In this document: in pieces, positions 53,503 through 63,518 of the stretch | Position numbering within the stretch: the first letter of the stretch is position 1 | How the letters are laid out: each line of letters opens with the position of its first letter | Translations under genes and position numbers: made by a program | The notes under the pieces: model-generated | Told to the model about the DNA's origin: nothing | Seen by the model: the letters and a program-made list of their open reading frames with translations, nothing else | Database searches by the model: none | Assembly: GCF_003635045.1 (NCBI RefSeq) | Contig: NZ_RBXT01000001.1 | Span: 1,364,001-1,428,000 of the forward strand | Source: Terracoccus luteus | GTDB lineage: Bacteria > Actinomycetota > Actinomycetes > Actinomycetales > Dermatophilaceae | Length of the DNA stretch: 64,000 nucleotides | Reading direction: 5' to 3'

Positions 53503-54885
53503 TCAGCCCGCGAGCACCGGGTGCTCGCGGCAGGCGAGCGAGATGAGCGGCGCCGTGATCGTCGTCTGCCAACGCCGGGCACCGAGCGCCTGCAGCGCGG
53601 CGGCGACGTCGTCGGTCGTCGGGGCGGCCGGTCCGTCCCAGAGGAAACGGCGCAGCAGGTCGGGTGTCAGCAGGTTCTCGACCGGCACGGCGAGCTCGCC
53701 GCTGACGGCGGTGAGCAGCTCGCGCGCGCGGGCCACCCGGGCGGCGGCCACCGGGTCGCGGTCGGCCCAGGCCTTGATCGGCGGCGGGCCGGAGGGCGGC
53801 AGCGTGAGCGGGGGCAGGTCGGACTCCGGCAGCTCGAGCGCCCGGGTGAGGGCCGCGAGCAGGGCGTCGTGGTGCCGCCGGATGGACCGGGCCAGACGCC
53901 CGTCGGGGGAGGACAGCGACCGTGGTGGCTTCGTCGCGCGCTGGTTGGCGATGGCGATCTCGCTGATGGCGGCGTCGGGCACGACCCGGCCCGGCGCGAC
54001 GTCGCGGTCACGGGCGATGCGGTCGCGCTCGAGCCAGAGCTCGTGCACGACCGCGAGGCCACGGCGCCCCCGCACCTTGTGCATGCCGGACGTCCGCCGC
54101 CACGGGTCGACCCGTGGCTCGGGCCCGGTGAAGCCGAGCAGGCTCTCGAACTCCTCGGCCGCCCAGGCGGCCTTGCCCTGCGCCTGCAGGTCGGCGGCGA
54201 CGGCGTCACGCAGGCGGCCGAGCACCTCGACGTCGAGGGCGGCGTAGAGCAGCCACGGCTCGGGCAGCGGCCGGGTCGACCAGTCGACGGCCGAGTGCTC
54301 CTTGGCGAGTGACAGCCCGAGGTAGTGCTCGACCATCGCGCCGAGGCCGACGCGGGGGAGTCCGGCGAGGCGGCCGCCCAGCTCGGTGTCGAACAGCGCC
54401 TTGGGGCGGAGGTTCACCTCGGTGAGGCAGGGGAGGTCCTGGGTCGCCGCGTGCAGGATCCACTCGGCGTCGCCGATCGCGTCCTGTACCGGGCTGAGGT
54501 CGGGGCACGTGATGGGGTCGATGAGGAAGCTGCCGGAGCCCTCACGGCGCAGCTGCACGAGGTAGGCGCGCTGCCCGTACCGGTAGCCCGAGGCGCGCTC
54601 GGCGTCGACCCCGATCGGGCCGTGACCCTCCCGGATGCGGCGGGCGACCTCGTCGAGGCCGCGCTCGGTCGAGACGACGTCGGGTACGCCGTCGCGCGGG
54701 TGGGTCAGGGCGACGAGCGGTGGGGTGAGCGACTGGGCGACCGGCTCGGCCTCGGCGGCCGACGCGGCACCCGACCCAGCGGAGTGTTCGGCGCCCGGCT
54801 GACCGGCATCCGGCTCGACTGAGTCGATGACGGGCTCGGCGACGTCGGGTTCGAGGGCGACGGGACGGGCGGCGGGTTCGGTCAC
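53503..54885 (-). CDS. rnd: RNase D-like 3'-5' exonuclease with HRDC domain
   Basis: A 460-residue protein. An acidic, disordered N terminus (1-~75) precedes a DEDD exonuclease domain: IGVDAERASGYRYGQRAYLVQLRR (Exo I), WILHAATQDLPCL (Exo II) and LLYAALDVEVLGRLRD (Exo III). An HRDC domain follows (ALLAALTRALELPESDLP ...). It probably trims structured RNAs such as tRNA or rRNA precursors. Its GTG overlaps the DUF3000 stop by 4 bp. The mycobacterial counterpart (Rv2681) has the same DUF3000 neighbour. Confidence 0.88.
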   Translation of the reverse strand: MTEPAARPVALEPDVAEPVIDSVEPDAGQPGAEHSAGSGAASAAEAEPVAQSLTPPLVALTHPRDGVPDVVSTERGLDEVARRIREGHGPIGVDAERASGYRYGQRAYLVQLRREGSGSFLIDPITCPDLSPVQDAIGDAEWILHAATQDLPCLTEVNLRPKALFDTELGGRLAGLPRVGLGAMVEHYLGLSLAKEHSAVDWSTRPLPEPWLLYAALDVEVLGRLRDAVAADLQAQGKAAWAAEEFESLLGFTGPEPRVDPWRRTSGMHKVRGRRGLAVVHELWLERDRIARDRDVAPGRVVPDAAISEIAIANQRATKPPRSLSSPDGRLARSIRRHHDALLAALTRALELPESDLPPLTLPPSGPPPIKAWADRDPVAAARVARARELLTAVSGELAVPVENLLTPDLLRRFLWDGPAAPTTDDVAAALQALGARRWQTTITAPLISLACREHPVLAG

Positions 54886-55463
54886 CGGCGCTGCCCCGGC
54901 AGCGGGACGACGCCGTCGGGGAGGGGCGGGATGCCGCCGACCGTGCACAGCATGTCGGCCCAGGCGCGCAGGTGGTCGGTGACCGCACCCTCGGCGGGCG
55001 ACCACGAGGCGCGGATCTCCATCTCGACGCTCGCCTCGCGCTCGGCCAGACCGGCGAAGCTCTCGGAGACGACGCGGGTCACGGTGCCGGCCTCGGCCGC
55101 CCACGTGAGGTCTCGCGCCGCGAGCGACTCGGTGAGCCACGACCAGCCGACGGCCCCGAGCATGGGGTCACCGGCGAGCTCGGGCTCGAGCTCGGCCCGG
55201 GCGAAGGTGACGATGCGCCAGGCACCCTCCCAGGCCTCGGGACAGGAGGGGTCGTGCAGCAGCACGAAACGACCGGTGGCGAGGTCCTCGTCGGGGTCGG
55301 TCGGGTCGATGACGTCGGCGGTGAGGGCGGCCGCGTGGGGCGCGATGCGCGTCGGCGCGGGCACCTCGGTCAGGCGCACCTCGGCCCGGAGCCGGACGTC
55401 GCGCAGCGACGACAGCGTCCTGGCGAACACCGCGCCGTGGCCCGGCATCGTTCTCGTGTGCAC
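54882..55463 (-). CDS. DUF3000 family protein
   Basis: A 193-residue actinobacterial protein: [39 protein letters not shown] ... [38 protein letters not shown] and [13 protein letters not shown] define DUF3000. Function unknown. It is the first gene of a pair with the RNase D-like gene and is divergent from hemE. Starts at GTG 55463 or possibly ATG 55448. Confidence 0.9.
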   Translation of the reverse strand: MHTRTMPGHGAVFARTLSSLRDVRLRAEVRLTEVPAPTRIAPHAAALTADVIDPTDPDEDLATGRFVLLHDPSCPEAWEGAWRIVTFARAELEPELAGDPMLGAVGWSWLTESLAARDLTWAAEAGTVTRVVSESFAGLAEREASVEMEIRASWSPAEGAVTDHLRAWADMLCTVGGIPPLPDGVVPLPGQRR

Positions 55464-55543
55464 CCGACGACGATAAGCCGGGGCGGCGCGATCTGTCCTC
55501 AGGGCGCGCCGACGGCGCGTCCGGGCGCGACACGCCGACGTGG

Positions 55544-55558
55544 CACCATGGACCGGTG
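55544..55558 (+). promoter_or_regulatory. Possible leaderless -10 element of hemE
   Basis: CACCAT (55544-55549) lies 6 nt before GTG 55556. The hexamer is a weak match to consensus. Confidence 0.35.
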
Positions 55559-56620
55559 CCGACGACAGCCCCGACGACCCCGCGTGACCTGACCAGAGAC
55601 AGCGACCTCGTCAGGGCGGCCCGGCGGCAGGACGTCGGTCGCACGCCGGTCTGGTTCATGCGGCAGGCCGGGCGCTCGCTGCCCGAGTACCGCGCCGTGC
55701 GCGAGGGCATCCCGATGCTCGAGTCGTGCATGCGCCCCGAGCTCGTCACCGAGATCACCCTGCAGCCGGTGCGCCGGCACGGGGTCGACGCCGCCATCTT
55801 CTTCAGCGACATCGTCGTCCCGCTCAAGGCCGTGGGGGTCGACCTCGACATCGTCCCGGGCGTCGGGCCCGTCGTGGCCGCCCCGGTGCGCACCCGCGCC
55901 GACCTCGACCGCCTGCCCGAGCTGACGCCCGACCACGTCCCCTACATCACGGATGCCGTCGAGCAGCTGACGCGTGAGCTCGGCCCGACCCCGCTCATCG
56001 GGTTCGCCGGCGCCCCCTTCACGCTGGCGTCCTATCTCGTCGAGGGCGGCCCGTCGAAGAACCACGAGCGCACCAAGGCCCTCATGCACGGCGACCCCGA
56101 GCTGTGGGCCGACCTGTGCGCCCGGCTGGCCCAGATCTCCGGCGCCTTCCTGCGGGTGCAGGCGTCGGCCGGCGCGAGCGCGGTGCAGCTGTTCGACTCG
56201 TGGGTCGGGGCGCTCTCGCGTGCCGACTACGTGGCCCACGTGCAGCGTCACTCGGCGGCCGCGCTCGCGGCCGTGGACGACCTCGACGTGCCGCGCATCC
56301 ACTTCGGTGTCGGCACCGGCGAGCTGCTCGACCTCATGGGGGAGGCGGGTGCCGACGTCGTGGGCGTCGACTTCCGGGTGTCGCTGTCCGACGCCACGCG
56401 TCGGCTCGGCCCGTCCTACGCGGTGCAGGGCAACCTCGACCCGGCCCTGCTCTTCGCGCCCTGGCCGGCGCTCGAGCGCCGGGTGCGCGAGATCGTCGAA
56501 GAGGGTCGGCAGGCGCCGGGCCACATCTTCAACCTCGGCCACGGCGTGCTGCCCGACGTCGACCCCGACGTGCTGACGCGGGTGACGGCGCTCGTGCACG
56601 AGTGCTCCACCCGCTCATGA
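55556..56620 (+). CDS. hemE: Uroporphyrinogen decarboxylase
   Basis: A 354-residue decarboxylase converting uroporphyrinogen III to coproporphyrinogen [19 protein letters not shown] (about 31-46) carries the substrate-binding Arg residues, and [23 protein letters not shown] with [18 protein letters not shown] the conserved core; [13 protein letters not shown] and [14 protein letters not shown] complete the family signature. Normal length. The murJ start overlaps its stop (ATGA). Confidence 0.95.
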   Translation: MPTTAPTTPRDLTRDSDLVRAARRQDVGRTPVWFMRQAGRSLPEYRAVREGIPMLESCMRPELVTEITLQPVRRHGVDAAIFFSDIVVPLKAVGVDLDIVPGVGPVVAAPVRTRADLDRLPELTPDHVPYITDAVEQLTRELGPTPLIGFAGAPFTLASYLVEGGPSKNHERTKALMHGDPELWADLCARLAQISGAFLRVQASAGASAVQLFDSWVGALSRADYVAHVQRHSAAALAAVDDLDVPRIHFGVGTGELLDLMGEAGADVVGVDFRVSLSDATRRLGPSYAVQGNLDPALLFAPWPALERRVREIVEEGRQAPGHIFNLGHGVLPDVDPDVLTRVTALVHECSTRS

Positions 56621-58332
56621 CGACGACCGCGTCGAGTAACGAGACCGCGGCGGCGACCAGCCCGTCGGTCGCCCGCTCCAGCCTGACCATGTTCGGCGGG
56701 TCGGTGGCCTCGAGGGTGCTCGGTGTCGTGCGCAACGGGCTGCTCACCGCCATCGTCGGGGCCGGGCTCGCGGGCGACGCCTTCTCGATCGCGAACACCC
56801 TGCCGAACGTGCTCTACGTGCTGGCGGCGGGCGGCATCCTCAACGCCGTTCTCATCCCGGCCCTGGCCCGCGCGATGAAGCTCGACGACGGCGGGCAGGA
56901 GTTCACCGACCGCGTCATCACGGTCGCGCTCGTCGGCATGGCCGTCATCACCGCGGTCGTCATGGCGGGCGCCGGGCTCTTCGTCACCCTGCTCGCCGGC
57001 GAGCAGAGCCCCGACTTCAAGCGCCTCGCGATCGCCTTCTCGCTCATCTGCCTGCCGCAGATCTTCTTCTACGGACTCTTCGCCCTGCTGGGCCAGATCC
57101 TCAACGCCCGCGGGCGGTTCGGGGCCTTCGCCTGGGCTCCCTTCGTCGCCAACGTCGTCGCGGTGCTCGGGCTGCTCACCTTCCTCGTCGTGCATCCCAA
57201 GCCCGGCCCCCGCCCGGGCAGCCCGCCCGGGGCGCCGCTCGAGCCGACGCAGTGGACGCCCGGCATGATCTGGCTCTTCGCCGGGTCGGCGACGCTGTCG
57301 GTCGTCGTGCAGGCGCTGTGGCTCGTGCCGGCCCTGCGCCGCACCGGGTTCCGCTACCGGCCGCGCTGGGGGCTGCGCGGCGTCGGACTCGGCGGTGTCA
57401 GCCGCCTCGCGCTCTGGGCCTTCACGGGCCTCGCCGTCTCGCAGCTCGGCTTCTTCATCTCGCAGGGCACGCTGAACCGGGCCACCGCGGAGGCCAAGGA
57501 GATCGGGCTGGGCGAGGTCGCGCGCGGTCCCGCGGCATCCGGCATCGCCTTCACCCTGTTCATGCTGCCGCACGCCTTCATCACGGTGTCCGTCATCACC
57601 GCGCTGTTCCCGCGGTTCTCCAGGGCCGCCGCCGACGGTGACCGCGAGCAGCTGGGGCGCGACTTCCGTACCGGTCTCGTCATGCCGCTCGTCGCGACCG
57701 TGCCGGTCATGGTCGGGGTCATGGTGCTCTCGCGCCCGGTCGTGGCGCTGCTCAACCCCGGGATCGACCAGCGCTCGGTCGACGTCGCCGCCGCGACGCT
57801 CGTCATCATGATCCTCGGCATCGTGCCGTTCGGCGTCGACCTGCTCTGCTACCGCATGTTCTTCGCCCTCGAGGACGGCCGCCCGACCGTGCTCATGCAG
57901 GTGCTGCTCACCGGCACGAGCGCCGTGGCCGCCCTGCTGACGCTGCGCTTCAGCCCCGTCGCGGCCATCGGCATCATGGCCATGGGCCAGACCGTCGGCA
58001 ACGTGATCAGCTCGGGCACCGGGCTCATGCTGCTGCGACGTCGTCTCGGCACTCTCGGGCTGACGGTCGTCGTCGACACCGTGGCCCGCATCGGGGTCGC
58101 TGCCGCCGTCGCCGGTCTCGTCGCCTGGGGCGCCACGATGGTCGTCGAGCCCTTCACCGTCGGCTCGGTCGAGTCGGGGGCGTCCGTGCTGCGCCGCATG
58201 TTCGCCAGCGCCGTCGAGATCGGCCTCGTGGGGCTCGTGCTCGTCGTGGTCTACCTGCTCGTCGCGCACGCCCTGAAGGTGCGCGAGGTGCGCCAGCTCA
58301 CCGCCATGGTGCGCTCGCGCGTCGCCGGCTGA
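56617..58332 (+). CDS. murJ: MurJ/MviN-family lipid II flippase-like protein
   Basis: A 571-residue protein of the MATE-like MOP superfamily with about 14 membrane helices. [63 protein letters not shown] is the typical first third, and [17 protein letters not shown] the conserved C-terminal segment. It lacks the extra C-terminal domain found on the main actinobacterial MviN, so this may be a second copy. A glycine/proline-rich loop ([13 protein letters not shown]) breaks the middle. Unusually, it sits inside the haem operon, overlapping hemE. Confidence 0.87.
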   Translation: MTTTASSNETAAATSPSVARSSLTMFGGSVASRVLGVVRNGLLTAIVGAGLAGDAFSIANTLPNVLYVLAAGGILNAVLIPALARAMKLDDGGQEFTDRVITVALVGMAVITAVVMAGAGLFVTLLAGEQSPDFKRLAIAFSLICLPQIFFYGLFALLGQILNARGRFGAFAWAPFVANVVAVLGLLTFLVVHPKPGPRPGSPPGAPLEPTQWTPGMIWLFAGSATLSVVVQALWLVPALRRTGFRYRPRWGLRGVGLGGVSRLALWAFTGLAVSQLGFFISQGTLNRATAEAKEIGLGEVARGPAASGIAFTLFMLPHAFITVSVITALFPRFSRAAADGDREQLGRDFRTGLVMPLVATVPVMVGVMVLSRPVVALLNPGIDQRSVDVAAATLVIMILGIVPFGVDLLCYRMFFALEDGRPTVLMQVLLTGTSAVAALLTLRFSPVAAIGIMAMGQTVGNVISSGTGLMLLRRRLGTLGLTVVVDTVARIGVAAAVAGLVAWGATMVVEPFTVGSVESGASVLRRMFASAVEIGLVGLVLVVVYLLVAHALKVREVRQLTAMVRSRVAG

Positions 58333-58358
58333 CCCCGCAGGGCCGCGACGCCGGCGAG

Positions 58359-58374
58359 TAGCGTCATGGGCATG
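58359..58374 (+). promoter_or_regulatory. Leaderless -10 element of the DUF3224 gene
   Basis: TAGCGT (58359-58364) lies 7 nt before ATG 58372, matching the arrangement at 47892. It gives the downstream haem genes an internal promoter. Confidence 0.55.
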
Positions 58375-58800
58375 CCAACCGCCAGTGCCACCTTCACGAC
58401 ATCCGACTTCGAGGTCACCGACTTCGTCCCCGACGTGACGACCGCCCTGCCCACCGGCCACCTCCGGATGCGCAAGGTCTACACCGGCGAGGTCGCGGGG
58501 AGGAGCGTCACGCAATTCACCTCCGCCTTCGACCAGGCGAGCGGGGTGGGTACCTACGTCGCCCTCGAGTCCTTCGAGGGAGCCGTCGAGGGGCGTACCG
58601 GCTGCTTCAACTTCGTCCACGCGGCGTCGACGAGTGGCCAGGACCGAGCCGACGAGTACGGCCTCATCGTCCGGGGCAGTGGCACGGGGGCGCTGGTGGG
58701 CATCTCGGGTACCGTCTCGCTCACGATCGACGACGAGGGCGCGCACCACATGACGTTCGACTACGCCATCCCGGACGACGCGCCGCGGCGGGCCGAGTGA
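58372..58800 (+). CDS. DUF3224 family protein
   Basis: A 142-residue beta-rich protein ([16 protein letters not shown] ... [17 protein letters not shown]-like N-terminal strands, [45 protein letters not shown]), matching the DUF3224 family of allene-oxide-cyclase-like beta barrels. Function unknown. ATG 58372 is preferred over ATG 58366 because of the leaderless -10. Overlaps cgoX by 4 bp. Confidence 0.85.
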   Translation: MPTASATFTTSDFEVTDFVPDVTTALPTGHLRMRKVYTGEVAGRSVTQFTSAFDQASGVGTYVALESFEGAVEGRTGCFNFVHAASTSGQDRADEYGLIVRGSGTGALVGISGTVSLTIDDEGAHHMTFDYAIPDDAPRRAE

Positions 58801-60239
58801 GGCGCGTCGCCGTCGTCGGTGGTGGCATCAGCGGGCTCGCCGCCGCGTGGGAGCTGGTCAGCCACCCGGATGCCGTGGGGTCCCTCGAGGTGACCGTCTT
58901 CGACGCCGCCCCTGCCGTCGGCGGCAAGCTCGCCCTCGCCACGGTCGGGGGAGTGACCCTCGACGTCGGGGCGGAGTCGATGCTGGCCCGGCGGCCGGAG
59001 GGCGTCGCCCTCGCCACCGAGGTCGGCGCCGGCGACCGCATCACGCACCCCGCCCGGGTCTCGGCCTCGATCGTCTCCGGCGGGCGGCGGTGGCCGATGC
59101 CGTCGGGAACCTTGATGGGAGTCCCGTCCGAGATCGACCGCGTGCGTGGGCTGCTCACCGACGAGGAGGCCGACCGCGCTGCCGCAGAACGGATCTCACC
59201 GGTGCACGGGGACGTGTCCGTCGGCGATCTCGTCGACGCCCGACTCGGACGTGCCGTCACCGACAAGCTCGTCGAACCCCTGCTCGCCGGGGTCTACGCC
59301 GGCCACTCGCGCGAAATCTCGGCCGAGCTGGCCGTACCGGCACTGGCGGCCGCCGCGCGCGAGGGGCGGTCCCTCGTCGCGACGGCCCGGGTGGCGGCGA
59401 AGGCCGCCTCGGCGACCGCCACCACCGACACGCCAGCGCCCGTGTTCGCCTCTCTCGTGGGCGGACTCGGCACCCTGCCCGGTCTCGTGGTCGACGCTCT
59501 TCGGGCCAAGGGGGTGGAGGTGCGCACGTCGACGACGGTGCGGCGCCTGACCCGCCGGGGCGACGAGCTCGTGCTCGTCACCGGGCCGACGACCGACGAG
59601 GTGGACCACGTCGTCGACGCCGTGGTGCTGGCCACGCCGGCGGCCGCGACGTCCCGGCTGCTGCGCAAGGAGGCCCCTGGCGCGGCGACCGCGCTGGCCG
59701 GCATCCGGTACGCCTCGCTCGCTCTCGTCACCCTCGCCCTCGAGGGGAAGCCGACCGACCTGCTCGAGGGCAGCGGCTTCCTCGTACCGCCCACCGAGCC
59801 GCTGACGATCAAGGCCTCCACGTTCAGCAGTGTCAAGTGGCCGTGGCTGGCGCAGGCGCACCCGGGCAGGACGGTCCTGCGGGCCTCCGTCGGCCGCGCT
59901 CGCGAGGAGCACGTGCTGCAACGGTCCGACGCCGAGCTGGTCGACGTGGCCCTGGGCGACATCGCGACGGTGCTCGGCCGGCGGCTGCCCGAGCCGGTCG
60001 ACGTGCACGTGCAGCGGTGGGGTGGGGCCCTGCCGCAGTACGAGGTCGGTCACCGGCAGCGCGTCGAGGTCGCCCGGGCGCCTCTGCCCGGCGTGCACGT
60101 GTGCGGCGCGGCCTACGACGGTGTCGGCATCCCCGCGTGCGTCGCGAGCGGGCGGGCCGCCGCCCGGGCAGTGCTCGAGCAGCTGGCGGCGCCCGGGGAG
60201 GCCGTGCGCGAGCAGCCCGGACCGCTTGGGATGATGTGA
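58797..60239 (+). CDS. cgoX: Coproporphyrinogen III oxidase (HemY-type flavoprotein)
   Basis: A 480-residue FAD-dependent oxidase converting coproporphyrinogen III to coproporphyrin III in the coproporphyrin-dependent route. It begins [18 protein letters not shown] (FAD-binding GxGxxG), has [23 protein letters not shown] and ends with [23 protein letters not shown]. Older annotation calls this family protoporphyrinogen oxidase (hemG/hemY). GTG 58797 overlaps DUF3224; chdC follows after 2 bp. Confidence 0.93.
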   Translation: MRRVAVVGGGISGLAAAWELVSHPDAVGSLEVTVFDAAPAVGGKLALATVGGVTLDVGAESMLARRPEGVALATEVGAGDRITHPARVSASIVSGGRRWPMPSGTLMGVPSEIDRVRGLLTDEEADRAAAERISPVHGDVSVGDLVDARLGRAVTDKLVEPLLAGVYAGHSREISAELAVPALAAAAREGRSLVATARVAAKAASATATTDTPAPVFASLVGGLGTLPGLVVDALRAKGVEVRTSTTVRRLTRRGDELVLVTGPTTDEVDHVVDAVVLATPAAATSRLLRKEAPGAATALAGIRYASLALVTLALEGKPTDLLEGSGFLVPPTEPLTIKASTFSSVKWPWLAQAHPGRTVLRASVGRAREEHVLQRSDAELVDVALGDIATVLGRRLPEPVDVHVQRWGGALPQYEVGHRQRVEVARAPLPGVHVCGAAYDGVGIPACVASGRAAARAVLEQLAAPGEAVREQPGPLGMM

Positions 60240-60241
60240 CC

Positions 60242-60943
60242 ATGAGCGACAAGCTGACCCCCGCCCGCATGCGCGAGATCAACGACACCATCCGGTACTG
60301 CATGTGGTCGGTCTTCGCCGTGGGCGAGCCGCTCGGCGACGACCGCGACAAGCTCGCCGGCGAGCTGGAGACCTTCCTCGCCGAGGTCGAGCAGTCGGGC
60401 GTCGTCGTGCGCGGCCTCTACGACGTGGCCGGCCTGCGGGGCGACGCGGACGTCATGGTGTGGTGGCACGCCGAGACCATCGAGGCGCTGCAGCAGGCGT
60501 ACCACGGCCTGCTGCGCACCGAGCTCGGCAGCCACCTGAGCCCCGTGTGGAGCTCGGCGGCGCTGCACCGCCCGGCCGAGTTCAACAAGAGCCACATCCC
60601 GGCGTTCATGGCCGACGAGACGGCCCGCCGCTACGTCTGCGTCTACCCCTTCGTCCGTTCGTACGAGTGGTACCTGCTCGACGACGGCGAGCGTCGCGAC
60701 CTGCTGCGCGAGCACGGCCAGATGGCCCGCGACTACCCCGACGTGCGCGCCAACACGATCGCCTCGTTCGCCCTGGGCGACTACGAGTGGATGCTCGCCT
60801 TCGAGGCCGACGAGCTGCACCGCATCGTCGACCTCATGCGTGACCTCCGCGCGTCCCGGGCCCGTCGCCACGTCCGCGAGGAGATCCCGTTCTACACCGG
60901 CCCCAAGGTGGATGCCGGTCAGCTCGTGCGCTCGCTGCGCTGA
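60242..60943 (+). CDS. chdC: Coproheme decarboxylase (HemQ, chlorite-dismutase-like)
   Basis: A 233-residue protein completing haem b synthesis from coproheme III with H2O2. The catalytic Tyr is in [25 protein letters not shown], followed by the proximal-site region [40 protein letters not shown] is the typical end. The downstream sequence is gene-poor and less GC-rich, so it looks like the end of the core operon. Confidence 0.94.
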   Translation: MSDKLTPARMREINDTIRYCMWSVFAVGEPLGDDRDKLAGELETFLAEVEQSGVVVRGLYDVAGLRGDADVMVWWHAETIEALQQAYHGLLRTELGSHLSPVWSSAALHRPAEFNKSHIPAFMADETARRYVCVYPFVRSYEWYLLDDGERRDLLREHGQMARDYPDVRANTIASFALGDYEWMLAFEADELHRIVDLMRDLRASRARRHVREEIPFYTGPKVDAGQLVRSLR

Positions 60944-61127
60944 GTCCGCCCGGGGCGGAACACGTCGACCGTGCAGGCGCCTGCGGCGTAAGCGGTATGA
61001 CGTGGAGCCCGGCTCGGGCACGCACACTTTGCGGCTGGCGAAAGCTGCAGCTGGGTGCAGCCTAGGCAGTCATCGCATCGCGACCTCACGCCAGTCGGCT
61101 TTCACCCTCATGCCGAATAGCGGACGA

Positions 61128-61379
61128 CTACGACTGGTGCCTTCGCGCGTAGCGGCCCGACGGATCCGGAGGATGACGAGTCACGTGAAACCTCCACGCC
61201 GCCACCCCCATCCCGAGTGCGTCGACAACTGCGACAACCCACGGCAGCCATAGCCGGCCGGTTGCCTCCCCCGTGTCTTGGAGGACCTCTGCGAGCCAAA
61301 AGACCACTGGGGCTGGTTGCGCGAAGAAGAACACCCCCCACGCGATCAGCTCCCCGCGCCGCATGGGCTGCCACTTCAC
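61128..61379 (-). CDS. Small two-helix membrane protein, unknown
   Basis: An 83-residue protein with two hydrophobic segments (LIAWGVFFFAQPAPVVFWLAEVL and LWLPWVVAVVDALGMGVAAWRF) and a basic tail. No domain recognised. Starts at GTG 61379 or ATG 61364; no strong ribosome-binding site. The amino-acid pattern looks membrane-like rather than random, but confidence is moderate. Confidence 0.55.
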   Translation of the reverse strand: MKWQPMRRGELIAWGVFFFAQPAPVVFWLAEVLQDTGEATGRLWLPWVVAVVDALGMGVAAWRFHVTRHPPDPSGRYARRHQS

Positions 61380-61539
61380 CGACAGAGCCGTTCCCGGCTG
61401 GCGAGAAATGCCGCCTGTGGTGATCTATCTCCTCCGACGGCGAGAAGTAGGCCCATGGCAGAAAGAGTGCCAGAACCAGCCTCATCGCTGATGGCGGACG
61501 CCCGACTCTGCCGTGACCGCCGCCCTGGTGAGGCGAGTG

Positions 61540-62142
61540 TCAGCCAGGGCGAAACATGCGTCTGAACAACCGTGCTCGTCGCTCCCACCGCTCCCGTCGC
61601 TCTCGCCTCTCGCGCTGGTACGGGTACTCAAACCCCTCGATACTGGGTTCGATCCGGATCATCTCCTGACGGAGCACATGCTCATATGACGCTCGGTCGA
61701 ACACGAGGTCGGGGAACGTAACGTCGTTCCCAAGCGCGGACGCAGCCTCGTCGTAGTCGGTCTGATGACCGATCGCCTGCCACGTGACCACGTCAGCATC
61801 AAAGATGAGCCGGGCAGTCACCGCACCGCATCCGAGATCACCACATTCGGGGCAGGTGTACAGAGAGACGCGGCCGTCCGGTAGATCGCCAGGGGCATCA
61901 CCCAGCAGTCGCTTGATCGCGGCCACACTCTCGTTTGGCCACGCCTCCTGAATGACCCCGACGAAATCGAGATCCGCAGGCGCATGCTCGACCAACATCG
62001 TGAACACCGACGCCCCAGCCATGGTGAAGTCGAGGTACGTGACCGGCGTCTTGCTCTGGCCACCCTCTCCGAAGGTGGTGAATCCCCCCGACGTACGGAG
62101 GTCGCGCTCAGCCGGGGTCAACCCGAAAGCACGCCCTGTCAC
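61540..62142 (-). CDS. Protein of unknown function with CPECGDLGCG motif
   Basis: A 200-residue protein. The centre has TCPECGDLGCGAVTARLIFDADVVTWQAIGHQTDYDE, a Cys-rich segment (CxxC and a third Cys) followed by beta strands; I recall this motif from a family of uncharacterised actinobacterial proteins. The C terminus is very Arg-rich (QRERRERRERWERRARLFRRM). The GTG at 62142 lacks a ribosome-binding site and has AACATT 5 nt upstream, compatible with a leaderless start. Confidence 0.65.
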   Translation of the reverse strand: MTGRAFGLTPAERDLRTSGGFTTFGEGGQSKTPVTYLDFTMAGASVFTMLVEHAPADLDFVGVIQEAWPNESVAAIKRLLGDAPGDLPDGRVSLYTCPECGDLGCGAVTARLIFDADVVTWQAIGHQTDYDEAASALGNDVTFPDLVFDRASYEHVLRQEMIRIEPSIEGFEYPYQRERRERRERWERRARLFRRMFRPG

Positions 62143-62305
62143 GTCTAAATGTTCTCAGATGCTCCGCTCCGGATGGGCATGCACCGCCCAGACCGACGCC
62201 CCACCGCTCCGACTTCGATACGCGTACAAACGCGCGCTACTGCCGTATTAGGAACGATTGTGCCGCCCTGACGCGCAGCCTCGGAACGTTCTCTCAGCTG
62301 CGCTG

Positions 62306-63469
62306 TCAGGTCAGCGTCAGGGGCGCGATCTTCGCTCGTCGAGCCGCCACACGCACCGCGGACTGCAGCGCATCGAGCACGGCTTGTTCGGGCTCGGGGT
62401 GAGCGTTTACTTGTGGGTGCAGAGGGACCTCGACCCACAGGTCTCGCCCGTCCAGGCCGCTCGATGGCCGGGTGGCCTCAGGCATGCACACCGCCGAGAT
62501 GTTCAGGGTCGCCATCCCGGACGCGGCCCACCACTGCTTCACTTCAGGCAGCCGCGCCAGGCCCACGGTCCTCCAGGCCCGCTGGTGCTCCCGCGAGAGT
62601 CGCCACGGCTCCCCGTTGATCCAGCCGAGCTCGACGTCGGCCGGGCGCGACGGGTCACTCGTGCTGAAATGCACGACCCGGACTGCCGGTACCTGCGGCT
62701 CGGTGGTCAGCGCCAGCGCGTCGAACGGGTTCACTGGCTCAAGGCTGTCGAGGTCGGCGATCAGAAGCGTGTGGCTCAGCTGGAACCCGCCCAGGTCTAC
62801 GGCCAAGGCCATCGTGGCGCTGCCGGCTCCCTGCCACGTTGGTGCGTCCGGCCCGCGGCGAGAGACGCCGGCATGCACCTTGCGACTTCGTCCGATCGGC
62901 TCGTCCTGGCCGCGTCGGGCGATCTCGATCCACGTCTCGTCCGGCGCGCCCACCCGGACCTCGGTCACCAGCCGCGCCCGGTGTCGGCGGTCAGGGGCAG
63001 CCTTCCACCGACTGACGAGCCGCTCGACGGGGCCGCGCGCCAACATCTCTGCTGCCAACAGCGGCCACGGTCCCGGGTCCTCACCAGCCAGCGGAGCCAG
63101 CTCCTCGCAGGCGCGGCGCAGCACCGTGAAGGCCAACCACCACCGCTGCTCGACACTCAGCCCGGCAACGGCATCCGGCACGGCTACTCCCCCGGATTCG
63201 CCGCCTTCCATCAGCTCATCGAACACGGTCAGCTCCAGGGCCTCGGGTGCTTCAACCTCGTCGGCAATCAGGACCTGAACGAGAGAAGACCGTAGCCGAA
63301 CCTCGTGCGAGACAAGCAAGATCCGCAGTTGGGCCGCAACGACCGCGCCCGCCTTGGCCAAGGCGTCGCCACCGATGGAACCGGCAAGCCAGGGACGACC
63401 GACCCGCCCACCATCGGGCCACAACCACGCCCCTCGCACGCCCACACTCACAGCCGCAGTATGAGTCAT
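62306..63469 (-). CDS. Uncharacterised 387-residue protein
   Basis: No recognised domain. The N-terminal half is helical and Ala/Leu-rich (AGAVVAAQLRILLVSHEVRLRSSLVQVLIADEVEAPEALELTVFDELMEGGESGG), and a later part contains WWAASGMATLNISAVCMPEA. Start uncertain: ATG 63469 lies in a 13-bp palindrome GTATGAGTCATAC (63459-63471, given on the plus strand), while CATACT within it is 6 nt before an in-frame GTG at 63451 that could be a leaderless start. The coding frame follows GC3 bias only moderately. Confidence 0.6.
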   Translation of the reverse strand: MTHTAAVSVGVRGAWLWPDGGRVGRPWLAGSIGGDALAKAGAVVAAQLRILLVSHEVRLRSSLVQVLIADEVEAPEALELTVFDELMEGGESGGVAVPDAVAGLSVEQRWWLAFTVLRRACEELAPLAGEDPGPWPLLAAEMLARGPVERLVSRWKAAPDRRHRARLVTEVRVGAPDETWIEIARRGQDEPIGRSRKVHAGVSRRGPDAPTWQGAGSATMALAVDLGGFQLSHTLLIADLDSLEPVNPFDALALTTEPQVPAVRVVHFSTSDPSRPADVELGWINGEPWRLSREHQRAWRTVGLARLPEVKQWWAASGMATLNISAVCMPEATRPSSGLDGRDLWVEVPLHPQVNAHPEPEQAVLDALQSAVRVAARRAKIAPLTLT

Positions 63470-63471
63470 AC
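63459..63471. promoter_or_regulatory. 13-bp palindrome over the start of the 387-residue gene
   Basis: GTATGAGTCATAC is perfectly symmetrical around its central base and covers ATG 63469. It could be an operator or chance; it is AT-rich for this genome. Confidence 0.4.
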
Positions 63472-63518
63472 GAGGCCCCAGCAGGCCCAAGCGGACATCC
63501 GCTCATGCCGCGCATAGG

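Noticed and set aside
56416-58749. 777-residue open frame antisense to murJ and DUF3224
   Set aside because: Extremely Asp/Glu/Arg/His-rich with no motifs, the typical reverse-strand image of a hydrophobic membrane protein gene.
60944-61127. Possible tRNA or attachment site after chdC
   Set aside because: The less GC-rich sequence has short hairpins, but no cloverleaf, no CCA-proximal stem and no T-loop GTTCRA motif.
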